From Amycolatopsis aidingensis (GTDB lineage Bacteria; Actinomycetota; Actinomycetes; Mycobacteriales; Pseudonocardiaceae), in contig NZ_CP076538.1 of NCBI RefSeq assembly GCF_018885265.1, forward strand, positions 7,290,001 to 7,354,000: DNA of 64,000 bases, in the 5' to 3' direction. Positions within the stretch are counted from its first letter, which is position 1, and every line of letters begins with the position of its first letter. This document shows, piece by piece, positions 42,986-51,983 of the stretch. The notes beneath the pieces were generated by a model, which searched no databases, was not told the DNA's origin, and was given only the letters and a program-made list of their open reading frames with translations. A program made the position numbers and the translations under genes.

Positions 42986-44715
42986 AACTACCGCTGGCCA
43001 GTAAGGCGCGGGCCCGCTCATGGGCCCGCGACACGGTGCGGGAGAACCGGACCGGGTTCGCCACGATGATCGGGCTGTTCGTGCTCGCGACCGTCGCAGG
43101 GCTGGCCGGGCCGCAGATCATCGGCGCGCTGGTGGACGAGGTGGTCACCGGGGGTGGCACCGCCAGGGTGGACCTGCTCGCCGCCGCCTTCGTGCTCATC
43201 CTGCTGGTGCAGGCCGGGCTGAAACGTCAGGCCAGGGTGCGGGCCGGGGTGCTCGGCGAGCGAGTGCTGGCGCGGACAAGGGAGTCGTTCGTGCGCCAGT
43301 CGCTGCGGCTGCCGCTGGGCACGGTGGAGGCCGCGGGCACGGGTGACCTGCTCAGCAGGGCGACCTCGGATATCGAGCGGGTCGACTACGCCACCCGGAA
43401 CGCGGCCCCGGAGATCCTGGTCGCCTCGGTCACCGTGCTGCTCACCGTGGGCGCGATGATCATCACCTCGCCGCTGCTCGCGCTCGGCCTGCTGGCCGCG
43501 GTGGCGGTGCTGGTGCTGCCGACCAGGTGGTACTGGAAGCGGTCACCGGCGGCGATCGAGCGGATGCTGGCGCGCTGGGCCGAGGCGCGGTCCGGGTTGC
43601 ACGAGACCGCGGAAGGGGCCCGCACCGCGGAAGCCCTCGGGCTGGTGCGGCGCAGGGTGCGGCACGGTGAGCGGGCGGCGGACCAGGCCGCGCAAGGTGA
43701 GCGGGAGTTCCGCGCGCTCACCGTCCGCTGGGTTCCCTGGCTGGAGCTCTCGCACGCGTTGCCGATCGCGGTGATGTTGCTGCTGGGTGGCTGGGCCTAC
43801 GCGCAGGGCTACACCGAACTGGGCACGATCAGCACGATGGTGCTCTACGCACAGGCCCTTTCCGAACCCCTGGACGACGTGCTGTGGTGGGCGGAGGACC
43901 TGATGATCGCGAGTGCCGCGGTGCGCAGGGTGCTCGGCGTGCACACCCCGGAGCAGTCATCGCGAGCGCCGCATCGCCCGCGCGGTCAGGACATCGTGCT
44001 CCGCGGGGTGCGCTTCGGTTACGCCGAGGGAAGCGAGGTGCTGCACGGGATCGACCTGCGGGTGCCGCGAGGTGAGCGGCTTGCCATCGTCGGCCCCTCC
44101 GGCGCGGGCAAGTCCACCCTTGGCCGGTTGCTTGCCGGGATCGCGACCCCGACCGCGGGCTCGGTGACGATCGGCGGGGTCGAGGTCTCCGAGCTACCGG
44201 AGGATCTGCTGCGCGTCGAGGTGCTGCTGCTGACCCAGGAGCAGCACGTGTTCGCCGGGACGTTGCGGGACAACCTGGCACTGCCGGCAAGGGCCACCGA
44301 GTGGACCGATGCCGAACTGCTCGCGGCGCTGGCCGCGGTCGGCGCAAGGGACTGGGCGGAGGGCCTTGCCGAGGGGTTGGACACCAAGCTGGGCGCGGGG
44401 GCGCTGGCCGTACCCGCGGCGGTGGCCCAGCAGCTCGCGCTGGCAAGGGTGGTGCTGGCCGACCCGCACACCCTGGTGCTGGACGAGGCGACCTCGCTGC
44501 TGGACACCGGCTCCGCCAGGGAGCTGGAGCGCGGGCTGGAGCGGGTGCTCGCCGGGCGCACGGTGATCGCCATCGCGCACCGGCTGCACACCGCGGCGGC
44601 CGCGGACCGGGTGGCGGTGCTGGAGGGTGGCCGGATCTCCGAGCTGGGCAGCCATGCCGAGCTGCTGGCCGCGGGCGGCCCGTATGCCCGGCTGGTCCGT
44701 GCGGCGGCAGGCTGA
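42976..44715 (+). CDS. ABC exporter subunit with degenerate signature motif
   Basis: A 579-residue half-transporter with six N-terminal membrane helices and an NBD. Walker A GPSGAGKS (373-380), Walker B with Asp503/Glu504 and H-loop His535 are intact, but the LSGGQ signature reads VPAAV at 479-483. This complements the partner, which lacks Walker A and H-loop but keeps the signature. The intact Walker A/B/H of this subunit would face the partner's SGGQR to make a single canonical site. The ATG at 42976 overlaps the partner stop. The gene sits between purL and purQ. Confidence 0.9.
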   Translation: MQLKLPLASKARARSWARDTVRENRTGFATMIGLFVLATVAGLAGPQIIGALVDEVVTGGGTARVDLLAAAFVLILLVQAGLKRQARVRAGVLGERVLARTRESFVRQSLRLPLGTVEAAGTGDLLSRATSDIERVDYATRNAAPEILVASVTVLLTVGAMIITSPLLALGLLAAVAVLVLPTRWYWKRSPAAIERMLARWAEARSGLHETAEGARTAEALGLVRRRVRHGERAADQAAQGEREFRALTVRWVPWLELSHALPIAVMLLLGGWAYAQGYTELGTISTMVLYAQALSEPLDDVLWWAEDLMIASAAVRRVLGVHTPEQSSRAPHRPRGQDIVLRGVRFGYAEGSEVLHGIDLRVPRGERLAIVGPSGAGKSTLGRLLAGIATPTAGSVTIGGVEVSELPEDLLRVEVLLLTQEQHVFAGTLRDNLALPARATEWTDAELLAALAAVGARDWAEGLAEGLDTKLGAGALAVPAAVAQQLALARVVLADPHTLVLDEATSLLDTGSARELERGLERVLAGRTVIAIAHRLHTAAAADRVAVLEGGRISELGSHAELLAAGGPYARLVRAAAG

Positions 44716-44720
44716 ACCGC

Positions 44721-45404
44721 TCAGCTTGCCGTTCCAGCGGTGACGACCGAGTCCAGCACCGAGTAGAACAGGCCGAGGCCGTCGTCGGAGGGGCCGGTGA
44801 GCGCGTCGATGGCATGCTCGGGGTGCGGCATCAGGCCGACCACCCTGCCATCGGCGCTGCTGACCCCGGCGATGTCGGCACGCGACCCGTTCGGGTTGCC
44901 ATCGACATAGCGGAAGACCACCCTGCCCTCGCCATCAAGCCGGTCCAGCGTGGGCTGGTCGGCGACGTAGCAGCCTTCCATGTTCTTCACCGGGATCAGG
45001 ATCTCCGCACCGGTGTCGAACCGGGTGGTCCAGGCGGTGGTGTTGTTCTCCACTCGCAGCCACTGGTCCCGGCAGATGAAGTGCAACCCCTGGTTGCGCA
45101 CCAGCGCACCGGGCAGCAGGCCCGCCTCACAGAGCACCTGGAAGCCGTTGCAGATGCCCAGCACTGGCATGCCCCCGTGCACGGCCTCCAGTACCGGGCC
45201 CATCACCGGGGCGAACCGGGCGATGGCCCCGGCGCGCAGGTAGTCGCCGTAGGAGAACCCGCCGGGCACGATCACCGCGTCCACGCCCCTGAGCTCGGCG
45301 TCGGCGTGCCACAGCTCGACCGGCTCGGCCCCGGCGTAGCGGACCGCGCGAACGGCGTCCACATCGTCCAGGGTGCCGGGGAAGGTGATGACGCCGATCT
45401 TCAC
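44721..45404 (-). CDS. purQ: Phosphoribosylformylglycinamidine synthase glutaminase PurQ
   Basis: A 227-residue class-I glutamine amidotransferase with nucleophile cysteine in GICNGFQVL and the His/Glu of the triad in MPHPEHA. It supplies ammonia to PurL in the FGAM synthase complex. The GTG at 45404 overlaps the purS stop (GTGA). Its stop lies 5 bp from the stop of the convergent ABC gene. Confidence 0.96.
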   Translation of the reverse strand: MKIGVITFPGTLDDVDAVRAVRYAGAEPVELWHADAELRGVDAVIVPGGFSYGDYLRAGAIARFAPVMGPVLEAVHGGMPVLGICNGFQVLCEAGLLPGALVRNQGLHFICRDQWLRVENNTTAWTTRFDTGAEILIPVKNMEGCYVADQPTLDRLDGEGRVVFRYVDGNPNGSRADIAGVSSADGRVVGLMPHPEHAIDALTGPSDDGLGLFYSVLDSVVTAGTAS

Positions 45405-45640
45405 GAGTCCACCCTGCGCACGGTCCAGTCCTCGATCACCGGGTTGGCCAGGAAGCCCTCGGCGATCTTGGCGAGCGTCTCGTCGTCGACCGAGTCGTCG
45501 ACCTCCAGCTCGAAGTGCTTGCCCTGGCGGACCTCGGTGACCCCGGTGAAGCCGAGGCGGGGCAGGGCACCGGCCACCGCTTGACCTTGCGGGTCCAGGA
45601 TCTCCGGCTTGGGCATGACGTCGACGACGACTCGGGCCAC
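45401..45640 (-). CDS. purS: FGAM synthase accessory subunit PurS
   Basis: A 79-residue protein starting [22 protein letters not shown], with [13 protein letters not shown] and NPVIEDWTV, typical of PurS, which bridges PurL and PurQ. The GTG at 45640 follows GAGGAG. It is the first gene of purSQ. The long open frame upstream is not part of the protein. Confidence 0.95.
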   Translation of the reverse strand: MARVVVDVMPKPEILDPQGQAVAGALPRLGFTGVTEVRQGKHFELEVDDSVDDETLAKIAEGFLANPVIEDWTVRRVDS

Positions 45641-45950
45641 GGCAGGCTGCTCCTCGTCCGTTTTTTCGCAGGCGGTACCCCTGGAGCCTAGCCGAGAAAG
45701 GGCGCTCGGGGCCGAGGAGCCCCCGACGCTCCTCGGCCCCGCTGTATGGAAGACGTAAGACCCGGGTGAGACGTTGCGTGCGGGTCCGCACCTCACTGAG
45801 TCGGACGGATCGGTTACCACGGACGGTCCTCCCGATTGCGGCAAATGGGGGATGTGGGCCCGTGAGACCCTTTTCCCACGCGCCGGTGTGCGGCAGGATC
45901 CACTATTGTCGCGCCGCCAACAGTGCGAGTCGGACACAGTGGGAGGTACC
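45641..45950. promoter_or_regulatory. Divergent purS/GMC intergenic region with 33-bp hairpin
   Basis: This 310-bp gap holds the purSQ promoter candidate TAGGCT (45690-45685, minus strand) and, upstream of it, a perfect 12-bp inverted repeat GGGGCCGAGGAG (45708-45719)/CTCCTCGGCCCC (45729-45740). A terminator is unexpected between divergent genes, so it may be an operator. No small gene was convincing in the remainder; GGGAGG at 45941-45946 is the ribosome site of the GMC gene. Confidence 0.5.
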
Positions 45951-47537
45951 GTGGCCACGCAGGAAAGCTGGGACTACGTCATCGTGGGCGCTGGCAGCGC
46001 GGGCTGCGTACTGGCGAACCGGCTGACCGAGGACCCGTCGGCGCGGGTGCTGCTACTCGAAGCCGGTGGCGAGGACACCGCCGACGAGGTGCGGATCCCG
46101 GCGGCGTTCGCCTCCCTGTTCAAGACCCAGTGGGACTGGAACTACGAGACGGTCCAGCAGAAACATCTCGGCAAGAGCGCCTACTGGCCCCGGGGCAAGC
46201 TGCTCGGCGGCTGTTCCTCGATCAACGCGATGATCTACATCCGGGGAAACCGCGCCGATTACGACGAGTGGCGCGATTCCTATGGCGCCGAGGGCTGGGG
46301 TTGGGACGAGGTGCTGCCGTACTTCGTCCGCGCCGAGGGCAACACCCGGTTCGGCGGCCCGCTGCACGGGTCCTCCGGCCCGCTGCACGTGGAGGACCGG
46401 GTGTTCACCCATGAGCTGTCCCGTGCCTGGGTGGACTCGGCCGTGGCCTGGGGGCTGAAGCGCACCGAGGACTTCAACGGCGAGTCCCAGGAGGGCGCAG
46501 GGCAGTACCAGGTCACCTGCCGCAAGGGGCGGCGCTGGTCGGCGGCGGACGCCTACCTGCGCCCCGCAACGGCCCGGCCGAACCTCACCGTGCGCACCCG
46601 GGCGCAGGCGACCAGGGTGGTGCTGGAGGGTGGCCGGGCCACCGGGGTGTCGTATCTGGAGGGTGGGGTCGAGCGGACCGCCTACGCAGGCTCCGAGGTG
46701 CTGCTTTGCGGCGGGGCGATCAACTCCCCGCAGTTGCTGCTGCTTTCCGGCATCGGGCCCGCCGAGCACCTGCGCGAGCACGATATCGAGGTGGCCGTGC
46801 AGCTGCCAGGTGTCGGCCACAACCTGCACGACCACCCGGCCGCGCCGATCATCTGGTCCACCAGGAACACCAGCGACCTGGTGGACTCCGCCACCCCGGC
46901 CGGCATGCTGCGCTGGCAGCTGACCAAGCGCGGCCCGCTGGCCTCCAACGTTGGCGAGGCCGGCGCCTTCCTGTCCACTGTGGATGGATTGGACGCGCCG
47001 AACATGCAGTTCCACGTGGCACCGACCCTGTTCTACGAAAACGGGCTGCGCGAGCCGACCGTGCCGGGGTTCACCTCGGCGACCACCCTGGTGCGGGTGG
47101 CCAGCCGGGGGCGGCTGCGGCTGCGGTCCGCGCATCCGCTGTGGCGCCCGGAGCTGGACCCCGCCTACTACGCCGAGCCGGAGGACTTCGAGGCCACCCT
47201 CGCCGGGCTGCGCACGTTGATCGAGATCGGCCGCGGCGGCCCGCTGGCCCGCTACCTGGACAAGCCCTTCCTGCCGGACCGGCTGGAGCTGGACGAGGAC
47301 GCGCTGGCCGAGCACGCCCGAGCGAACACCCAGACCCTGTACCACCCGGTCGGCACCTGCGCGATGGGCACCGGTGAGCTGGCCGTGGTCGACCCTGCCC
47401 TGCGGGTACGCGGGGTGGACGGGCTGCGCGTGGTGGACGCCTCGGTGATGCCGGTGGTACCGCGGGGCAACACCAACGCGCCCACCATCATGGTCGCCGA
47501 GAAGGCCGCCGACCTGATCCGCTCCCAGGCGACCTAG
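45951..47537 (+). CDS. GMC family FAD-dependent oxidoreductase (choline-dehydrogenase-like)
   Basis: A 528-residue GMC oxidoreductase: FAD-binding YVIVGAGSAGCVLANRL at the N-terminus, PRGKLLGGCSSINAMIYIRG, and the catalytic-histidine segment TLYHPVGTCAMG near the C-terminus with PRGNTNAPTIMVAEKAAD. GMC enzymes oxidise alcohols; choline dehydrogenase (BetA) is the closest named subgroup. The convergent downstream aldehyde dehydrogenase could oxidise the resulting aldehyde. The GTG at 45951 is 4 nt after GGGAGG. Confidence 0.9.
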   Translation: MATQESWDYVIVGAGSAGCVLANRLTEDPSARVLLLEAGGEDTADEVRIPAAFASLFKTQWDWNYETVQQKHLGKSAYWPRGKLLGGCSSINAMIYIRGNRADYDEWRDSYGAEGWGWDEVLPYFVRAEGNTRFGGPLHGSSGPLHVEDRVFTHELSRAWVDSAVAWGLKRTEDFNGESQEGAGQYQVTCRKGRRWSAADAYLRPATARPNLTVRTRAQATRVVLEGGRATGVSYLEGGVERTAYAGSEVLLCGGAINSPQLLLLSGIGPAEHLREHDIEVAVQLPGVGHNLHDHPAAPIIWSTRNTSDLVDSATPAGMLRWQLTKRGPLASNVGEAGAFLSTVDGLDAPNMQFHVAPTLFYENGLREPTVPGFTSATTLVRVASRGRLRLRSAHPLWRPELDPAYYAEPEDFEATLAGLRTLIEIGRGGPLARYLDKPFLPDRLELDEDALAEHARANTQTLYHPVGTCAMGTGELAVVDPALRVRGVDGLRVVDASVMPVVPRGNTNAPTIMVAEKAADLIRSQAT

Positions 47538-47575
47538 GCCCCATCCCCTTCCCGGCCGCTGTGAGTGGCGGGTAC

Positions 47576-49078
47576 TTAGCGCTTGCCGTGTAGTACGGCG
47601 GTCAGCTTGCCCACCAGCGCCTCGGTCTTCTCCGTCCGCGCGAAGGTGGTGAGCGCCAGCAGCGGGGAGAACCGCTGCCGGGCGATCGCCTTCGGCCGGG
47701 CGAACTCGCGCAGCCCTTCGGGCCCGTGGATCCGGCCGAAGCCGGAGTCCCCGACCCCGCCGAAGGGCAGTGCGGCGATCCCGGCGAAGGACAGCGGGGC
47801 GTTGATCGCGGTCTGCCCGGTACGCAACAGCCGGGCCAGCTCCATCCCGCGCCGCTTGGCGAACACCGTGGACGCCAGGCCGTAGCGGGAGTTGTTCGCC
47901 TTCTCGATCGCCTCGTCCATATCGGCGACCTTCGCGATGGTGACGGTCGGGCCGAAGGTCTCCTCGCGCACCGCCTCGGAATCCTCCGGCACGTCCACCA
48001 GCACGGTCGGCTGCACGCAGCGCTCGCCCACCGCGTCCGGCCCGCCGGTGAGCGCGCGGCCGCCGCGGGCCAGCGCGTCGGCGATATGCCTGCGGATGAC
48101 CTCCAGCTGGGAGGGCATGGTCATCGGGCCGTACTGCGCGCTCTCGTCGGAGCCGCCCCGGATCTGCTCGGCAAGCCGCACCACCTTGGCCACGAACTCC
48201 TCATGCACCCGCTCGTGCACGTACACCCGCTCCACCCCGACACAGGTCTGCCCGGCGTTGGAGAAGGCACCCCAGACGGTTGCCTCGGCCGCCGCGTCCA
48301 GGTCGGCATCGGCGTCCACCAGCAGTGGGTCCTTGCCACCGGCCTCGATGACCACCGGGGTGAGGGTGTCGGCGGCCGCCGCCATAATCTTCTTCCCGGT
48401 GGCCGTCGACCCGGTGAAGGCGATCTTGTCCACACCCGCCCTGGTGAGCGCGGCCCCGGTCGGCCCGAAGCCGGTGACCAGTTGCAGCACCGGGTACTCC
48501 GGGACCACCTCCTGGAAGGCGTCCACCAGCCACTTGCCGACGCCGGGGGTGTACTCGCTCGGCTTGAACACCACCGCGTTGCCCGCGGCCAGCGCGTAGC
48601 TGATCGAGCCCATCGGGGTGTAGACCGGGTAGTTCCACGGCCCGATCACGCCGACCACGCCCAGCGGCTGGTACTCGACGCTCGCCGCCTGGTTGGACAG
48701 CAGCAGGCCGGGCGAGCGGCGTTGCCTGCCGAGCACCTTGGCCGCGTGCTTGCCTGCCCAGGCGATGTGCTCGATGGCCAGCACGGCCTCCAGCTGGGCG
48801 TCCCCGCGTGGCTTGCCGGTTTCGGCGTGCACCACCTCGCACAGCTGCGCCAGCCTGCGTGCCAGCACACCCTTCCACCGGCGCAGCCGTTCGGCCCTGC
48901 CGGCATAACCGAGCGAGTCCCACCAGGCAGCGGCCTCCTTCGCCCTGGCAACGGCCTGTTCGACCGCGTCGGCGGTATGCACCGGATGGGTGCCGACCAC
49001 CTCGTCGGTCGCCGGGTTGAGCGAATCGAAGGTCTCGGCCGCGGCGAGTTCGGACTGCGGAGCTTGCACGGTGGTCAT
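47576..49078 (-). CDS. NAD(P)-dependent aldehyde dehydrogenase
   Basis: A 500-residue ALDH: cofactor region GPWNYPVYTPMG, catalytic glutamate in PVVIEAGGKDP and catalytic cysteine in SNAGQTCVG. The C-terminal half has RYGLASTVFAK and LPFGGVGDSGFGR. It resembles succinate-semialdehyde or coniferyl-type dehydrogenases; the substrate is not determinable. The ATG at 49078 (MTTVQAPQSELAAAET) starts the domain. It converges on the GMC gene with 38 bp between. Confidence 0.92.
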   Translation of the reverse strand: MTTVQAPQSELAAAETFDSLNPATDEVVGTHPVHTADAVEQAVARAKEAAAWWDSLGYAGRAERLRRWKGVLARRLAQLCEVVHAETGKPRGDAQLEAVLAIEHIAWAGKHAAKVLGRQRRSPGLLLSNQAASVEYQPLGVVGVIGPWNYPVYTPMGSISYALAAGNAVVFKPSEYTPGVGKWLVDAFQEVVPEYPVLQLVTGFGPTGAALTRAGVDKIAFTGSTATGKKIMAAAADTLTPVVIEAGGKDPLLVDADADLDAAAEATVWGAFSNAGQTCVGVERVYVHERVHEEFVAKVVRLAEQIRGGSDESAQYGPMTMPSQLEVIRRHIADALARGGRALTGGPDAVGERCVQPTVLVDVPEDSEAVREETFGPTVTIAKVADMDEAIEKANNSRYGLASTVFAKRRGMELARLLRTGQTAINAPLSFAGIAALPFGGVGDSGFGRIHGPEGLREFARPKAIARQRFSPLLALTTFARTEKTEALVGKLTAVLHGKR

Positions 49079-49127
49079 GACGCCTCCATTGCCGACATCG
49101 GCTCCATTGGCTCGGCTGCCCGGTAGC

Positions 49128-50303
49128 CTACGGACTTGCTGACAAGGTGCCAATAGGTTCGGGCCGCCCTGCCCTGCTACTCGCCAGCATCGCACAGGTC
49201 AGGGCCGCGCTCACGGCGCCGAGCAGCGGCGGAAGCGTCAGCGGCAGCAGGCCCACGCTCAGCGAGCCGAGCCCGAAACCCGTTGCCTGCACGGCGAAGG
49301 CGAAGGAGAACCCCTCGGCACGCCGGGCCGGTGGCAGCAGCCCCTGCAGCCGGACGGAGGCGATGGTGAGCAGCGGCCCGGTGCAGGCGCCGATCAGCAC
49401 CACCCCGGCCAGCAGGCCGGTCCAGCCAAGGTCGAACCCCACCGGTACGGCCCCGGCCAGGAAACAACCAAGGCAGGCCAGCGCGGCCGGCCTGCCGACC
49501 CGCCCGCGCCAGGCGAACAGCCCGCTGCCCGCGACACTCGCCCCGCACAGCACCGCGACCAGCACGGCCGCCTGTGCGGTGCCGCCACCGAGCCGCTGGG
49601 CCAGCGCGAGCGGGGCGACCTCGATGGTGGACAGCAGGTGGCCGATGGTGAACAGGCAGCCCAGCCAGCAGAGCGCGGCCCGCAGCGGAAACCGGGGACG
49701 CTGTCCGGGGGCGGAGGCGGGTGCGGGCGTGGCGGACCGGGGCAGCAGGGCCGCGCAGCCGAGATAGGCGGTGGCCATCGCGAGCAGCGGCAACAGGGTG
49801 TGCACCAGGGACAAGGCGGCGACCAGCAGCGGGGCAGCGACCAGCACACCCTCGATCAGCATCGCGTCCACCGCGATGGCTCTCGGCAGCAGCGCGTCCT
49901 CGACCGCGCCCGCCAGCAGCGTGCGCAGCCCGCCGGACAGGCCACCGGCGAGCAGGCCGGGCAGCACCACCGTGGCGGCCAGCAGGAAGGCCGGGGCCTC
50001 GTTCGCAACGGCCACCGCCATCCCTGCGAACCCGGCCGCGGCGCAGCAGAGCAGCAGCACCAGGCCGCGGCCGGGGCCGATCCGGTCCAGCAGTCTGCCG
50101 GCCGGCACCGCGCCGAGCAGTTCGGCTGCGACGAACACCGCCATCAGCACCCCGCCGAGCCGGTACGAACCGGTGGTCGCGGTGGTCAGCACGGTGAAGG
50201 CGAGCGGGGCCATCGCGGCAGGCAACCTGCCCAGCTGAGCACTCGCCGACCAGCGCCAGTAGCGGCGGTGCCGGAGCAGGGGCGTCGGCTCGATCGTGGT
50301 CAT
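49128..50303 (-). CDS. Major facilitator superfamily transporter
   Basis: A 391-residue protein with about 12 hydrophobic segments and an MFS-type motif A region (GRLLDRIGPGRGLVL). It is probably an efflux permease. It is divergently arranged with an ArsR-family gene only 69 bp away, and a palindrome sits between, a common repressor/efflux-pump layout. Substrate unknown. Confidence 0.87.
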   Translation of the reverse strand: MTTIEPTPLLRHRRYWRWSASAQLGRLPAAMAPLAFTVLTTATTGSYRLGGVLMAVFVAAELLGAVPAGRLLDRIGPGRGLVLLLCCAAAGFAGMAVAVANEAPAFLLAATVVLPGLLAGGLSGGLRTLLAGAVEDALLPRAIAVDAMLIEGVLVAAPLLVAALSLVHTLLPLLAMATAYLGCAALLPRSATPAPASAPGQRPRFPLRAALCWLGCLFTIGHLLSTIEVAPLALAQRLGGGTAQAAVLVAVLCGASVAGSGLFAWRGRVGRPAALACLGCFLAGAVPVGFDLGWTGLLAGVVLIGACTGPLLTIASVRLQGLLPPARRAEGFSFAFAVQATGFGLGSLSVGLLPLTLPPLLGAVSAALTCAMLASSRAGRPEPIGTLSASP

Positions 50304-50335
50304 GCGGCCGAGCCTGCGCCGCGGCCGGGAGCGGT

Positions 50336-50360
50336 GATACTGATTCGGGAACAGCCGAAT
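50336..50360 (+). promoter_or_regulatory. Promoter/operator between MFS and ArsR-type genes
   Basis: GATACT (50336-50341) is a plausible -10 for the regulator gene. Immediately after it, ATTCGG (50343-50348) and CCGAAT (50355-50360) form an inverted repeat with a 6-bp spacer, covering the expected transcription start. It is a good autoregulatory ArsR-type operator candidate. Confidence 0.6.
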
Positions 50361-50372
50361 TCAGGAGCCGCG

Positions 50373-51317
50373 GTGATCGAGCTGGTGCTGACCCCGGAGA
50401 GCGCCCGCCGGGTGCGGTTCGCCATCTCCCCGTTGGAGGAGGTGCTCGGCGCGGTGCAGGTGGTGCTCGGGCTGCGCGGGCACCCGGCGCACCTGCCCTG
50501 GCTGGCCGGCGCGGAGGAGGTCATGCATGCGCTGCCGATCACCGAGCTGCGCGCCGTGCTGAGCGGGCGGCAGTACATCACCGACTTCCTCAGCCCGCCG
50601 CCGACCGGGCCGCGCACCACCGTGCGGGCCCAGCTGGCCAGGGTGCGCCGCACCCCGCCGTGGCAGGTCGCCACCGAGCTGGCCAAGGTGGACGCCGACC
50701 TGCGGGCGCTGCCGCCGGACCCGGCGACCGCACGGGACCTGTTGGCGGGCCAGCTCGAGCTCGTCTGGACCGAGCTGATCGAGCCGCACTGGCCACGCAT
50801 CCGCGCCACCCTGGCCGCGGACCTGGACCACCGATCCCGGCGGCTGGCCGATGGCGGGGTGGAGCAGGTCCTGAACGACCTGCATCCGCGGGTGCGGCTG
50901 ACCGGCGAGGTGCTGGCCGTGCGCAGCGGCACCCGGGCGAGCCTGCGCCTGGACCACCGCGGTTTGCTGTTGTTACCCAGCGTGTTCGCCTGGCCGAAGA
51001 TCGGCGTGCTGATGGTCGAGCCGTGGCAGCCCGCGCTGCTGTATCCCGCCCGTGGGGTCGCCGAGCTGTGGACCGGCGGGCCGGAGCCGCACCCGAGGTT
51101 GGCGGCGGTACTCGGCCGGACCAAGGCGGCACTGCTGCAGGCACTGGACGAGCCGGCGAGCACCACCGCGCTGGCGGGCAGGCTCGGGCTGGCCGCGGGG
51201 ACGGTGTCGGAACACCTCACCGCGCTGCGCGCGGCCGGACTGCTGACCGCGGACCGGGCCGGCCGCAGCGTCCACTACCGACGCAGCGAACTTGGCGACG
51301 CACTGGTGCGGCCGTAG
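50373..51317 (+). CDS. ArsR-family transcriptional regulator with large N-terminal domain
   Basis: A 314-residue regulator. The C-terminal ~80 residues are a winged HTH (LAGRLGLAAGTVSEHLTALRAAGLLTADRAGRSVHYRRSELG), while the N-terminal ~230 residues form a long domain (VIELVLTPESARRVRFAISPLEEVLGAVQVVL) typical of actinomycete DUF5937-type regulators. It likely represses itself and the divergent MFS gene. The GTG at 50373 is 5 nt after AGGAG. Confidence 0.87.
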   Translation: MIELVLTPESARRVRFAISPLEEVLGAVQVVLGLRGHPAHLPWLAGAEEVMHALPITELRAVLSGRQYITDFLSPPPTGPRTTVRAQLARVRRTPPWQVATELAKVDADLRALPPDPATARDLLAGQLELVWTELIEPHWPRIRATLAADLDHRSRRLADGGVEQVLNDLHPRVRLTGEVLAVRSGTRASLRLDHRGLLLLPSVFAWPKIGVLMVEPWQPALLYPARGVAELWTGGPEPHPRLAAVLGRTKAALLQALDEPASTTALAGRLGLAAGTVSEHLTALRAAGLLTADRAGRSVHYRRSELGDALVRP

Positions 51318-51347
51318 GCTGGACGACCCGGCCAGCTAGGAGACAAT

Positions 51348-51983
51348 ATGCGTATCGTCCATTTCGGACATTCGTGCGTGCTGCTCGAGACGCCATCCGC
51401 GCGGATCCTGATCGACCCGGGGGCCTTCTCCTCCGGCTTCGAGGACGAGCGTGACCTTGACGCGGTGCTCATCACGCACCAGCACTACGACCACATCGAC
51501 GCCGAGAAGCTGCCCGGCCTGCTGGCCGCCAACCCCGGGGCACGGCTGGTCACCGATCCGGGTTCCGCGGAGACCGTGGCCAAGCTCGGCCTCACCGCAC
51601 GCACCGTGCAACCGGGTGACGCGCTGGACTTCGGCAGCACCTCGGTACACGTCCTCGGCGGGCAGCACGCCACGATCCACGCCGATATCCCGGTGGTGCC
51701 GAACGTGGGCTACCTGGTCGACCACGGCGCCTTCTACCACCCCGGCGACTCGTTCTTCGTGCCCGAGCAGCAGATCGACGTGCTCGGGCTGCCCACTGCC
51801 GCGCCCTGGCTGAAGGCTGCCGAGGCCGTGGACTACCTGCGCGCGGTGCGCCCGCGGGTGGCCGTGCCGATCCACGAGGCGGTGCTGGCCAACCCGGCCA
51901 TGCACCACGGCCTGTTCACCAACCTGGCGCCGGACGGCACCGAGGTCAGGGTGCTGCCGAAGCGGGAGGCCGCGCGGCTGTGA
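51348..51983 (+). CDS. MBL-fold metal-dependent hydrolase
   Basis: A 211-residue metallo-beta-lactamase fold protein with the metal motif THQHYDHID, HFGHSCVLLET at the N-terminus and late histidines in GGQHATIH and VPIHEAVL. It resembles UlaG-like Zn/Mn hydrolases; substrate unknown. A TAGGCT -10 candidate overlaps the upstream stop (51315-51320) and TAGGAGA precedes the ATG. It overlaps the convergent next gene by 38 bp. Confidence 0.86.
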   Translation: MRIVHFGHSCVLLETPSARILIDPGAFSSGFEDERDLDAVLITHQHYDHIDAEKLPGLLAANPGARLVTDPGSAETVAKLGLTARTVQPGDALDFGSTSVHVLGGQHATIHADIPVVPNVGYLVDHGAFYHPGDSFFVPEQQIDVLGLPTAAPWLKAAEAVDYLRAVRPRVAVPIHEAVLANPAMHHGLFTNLAPDGTEVRVLPKREAARL

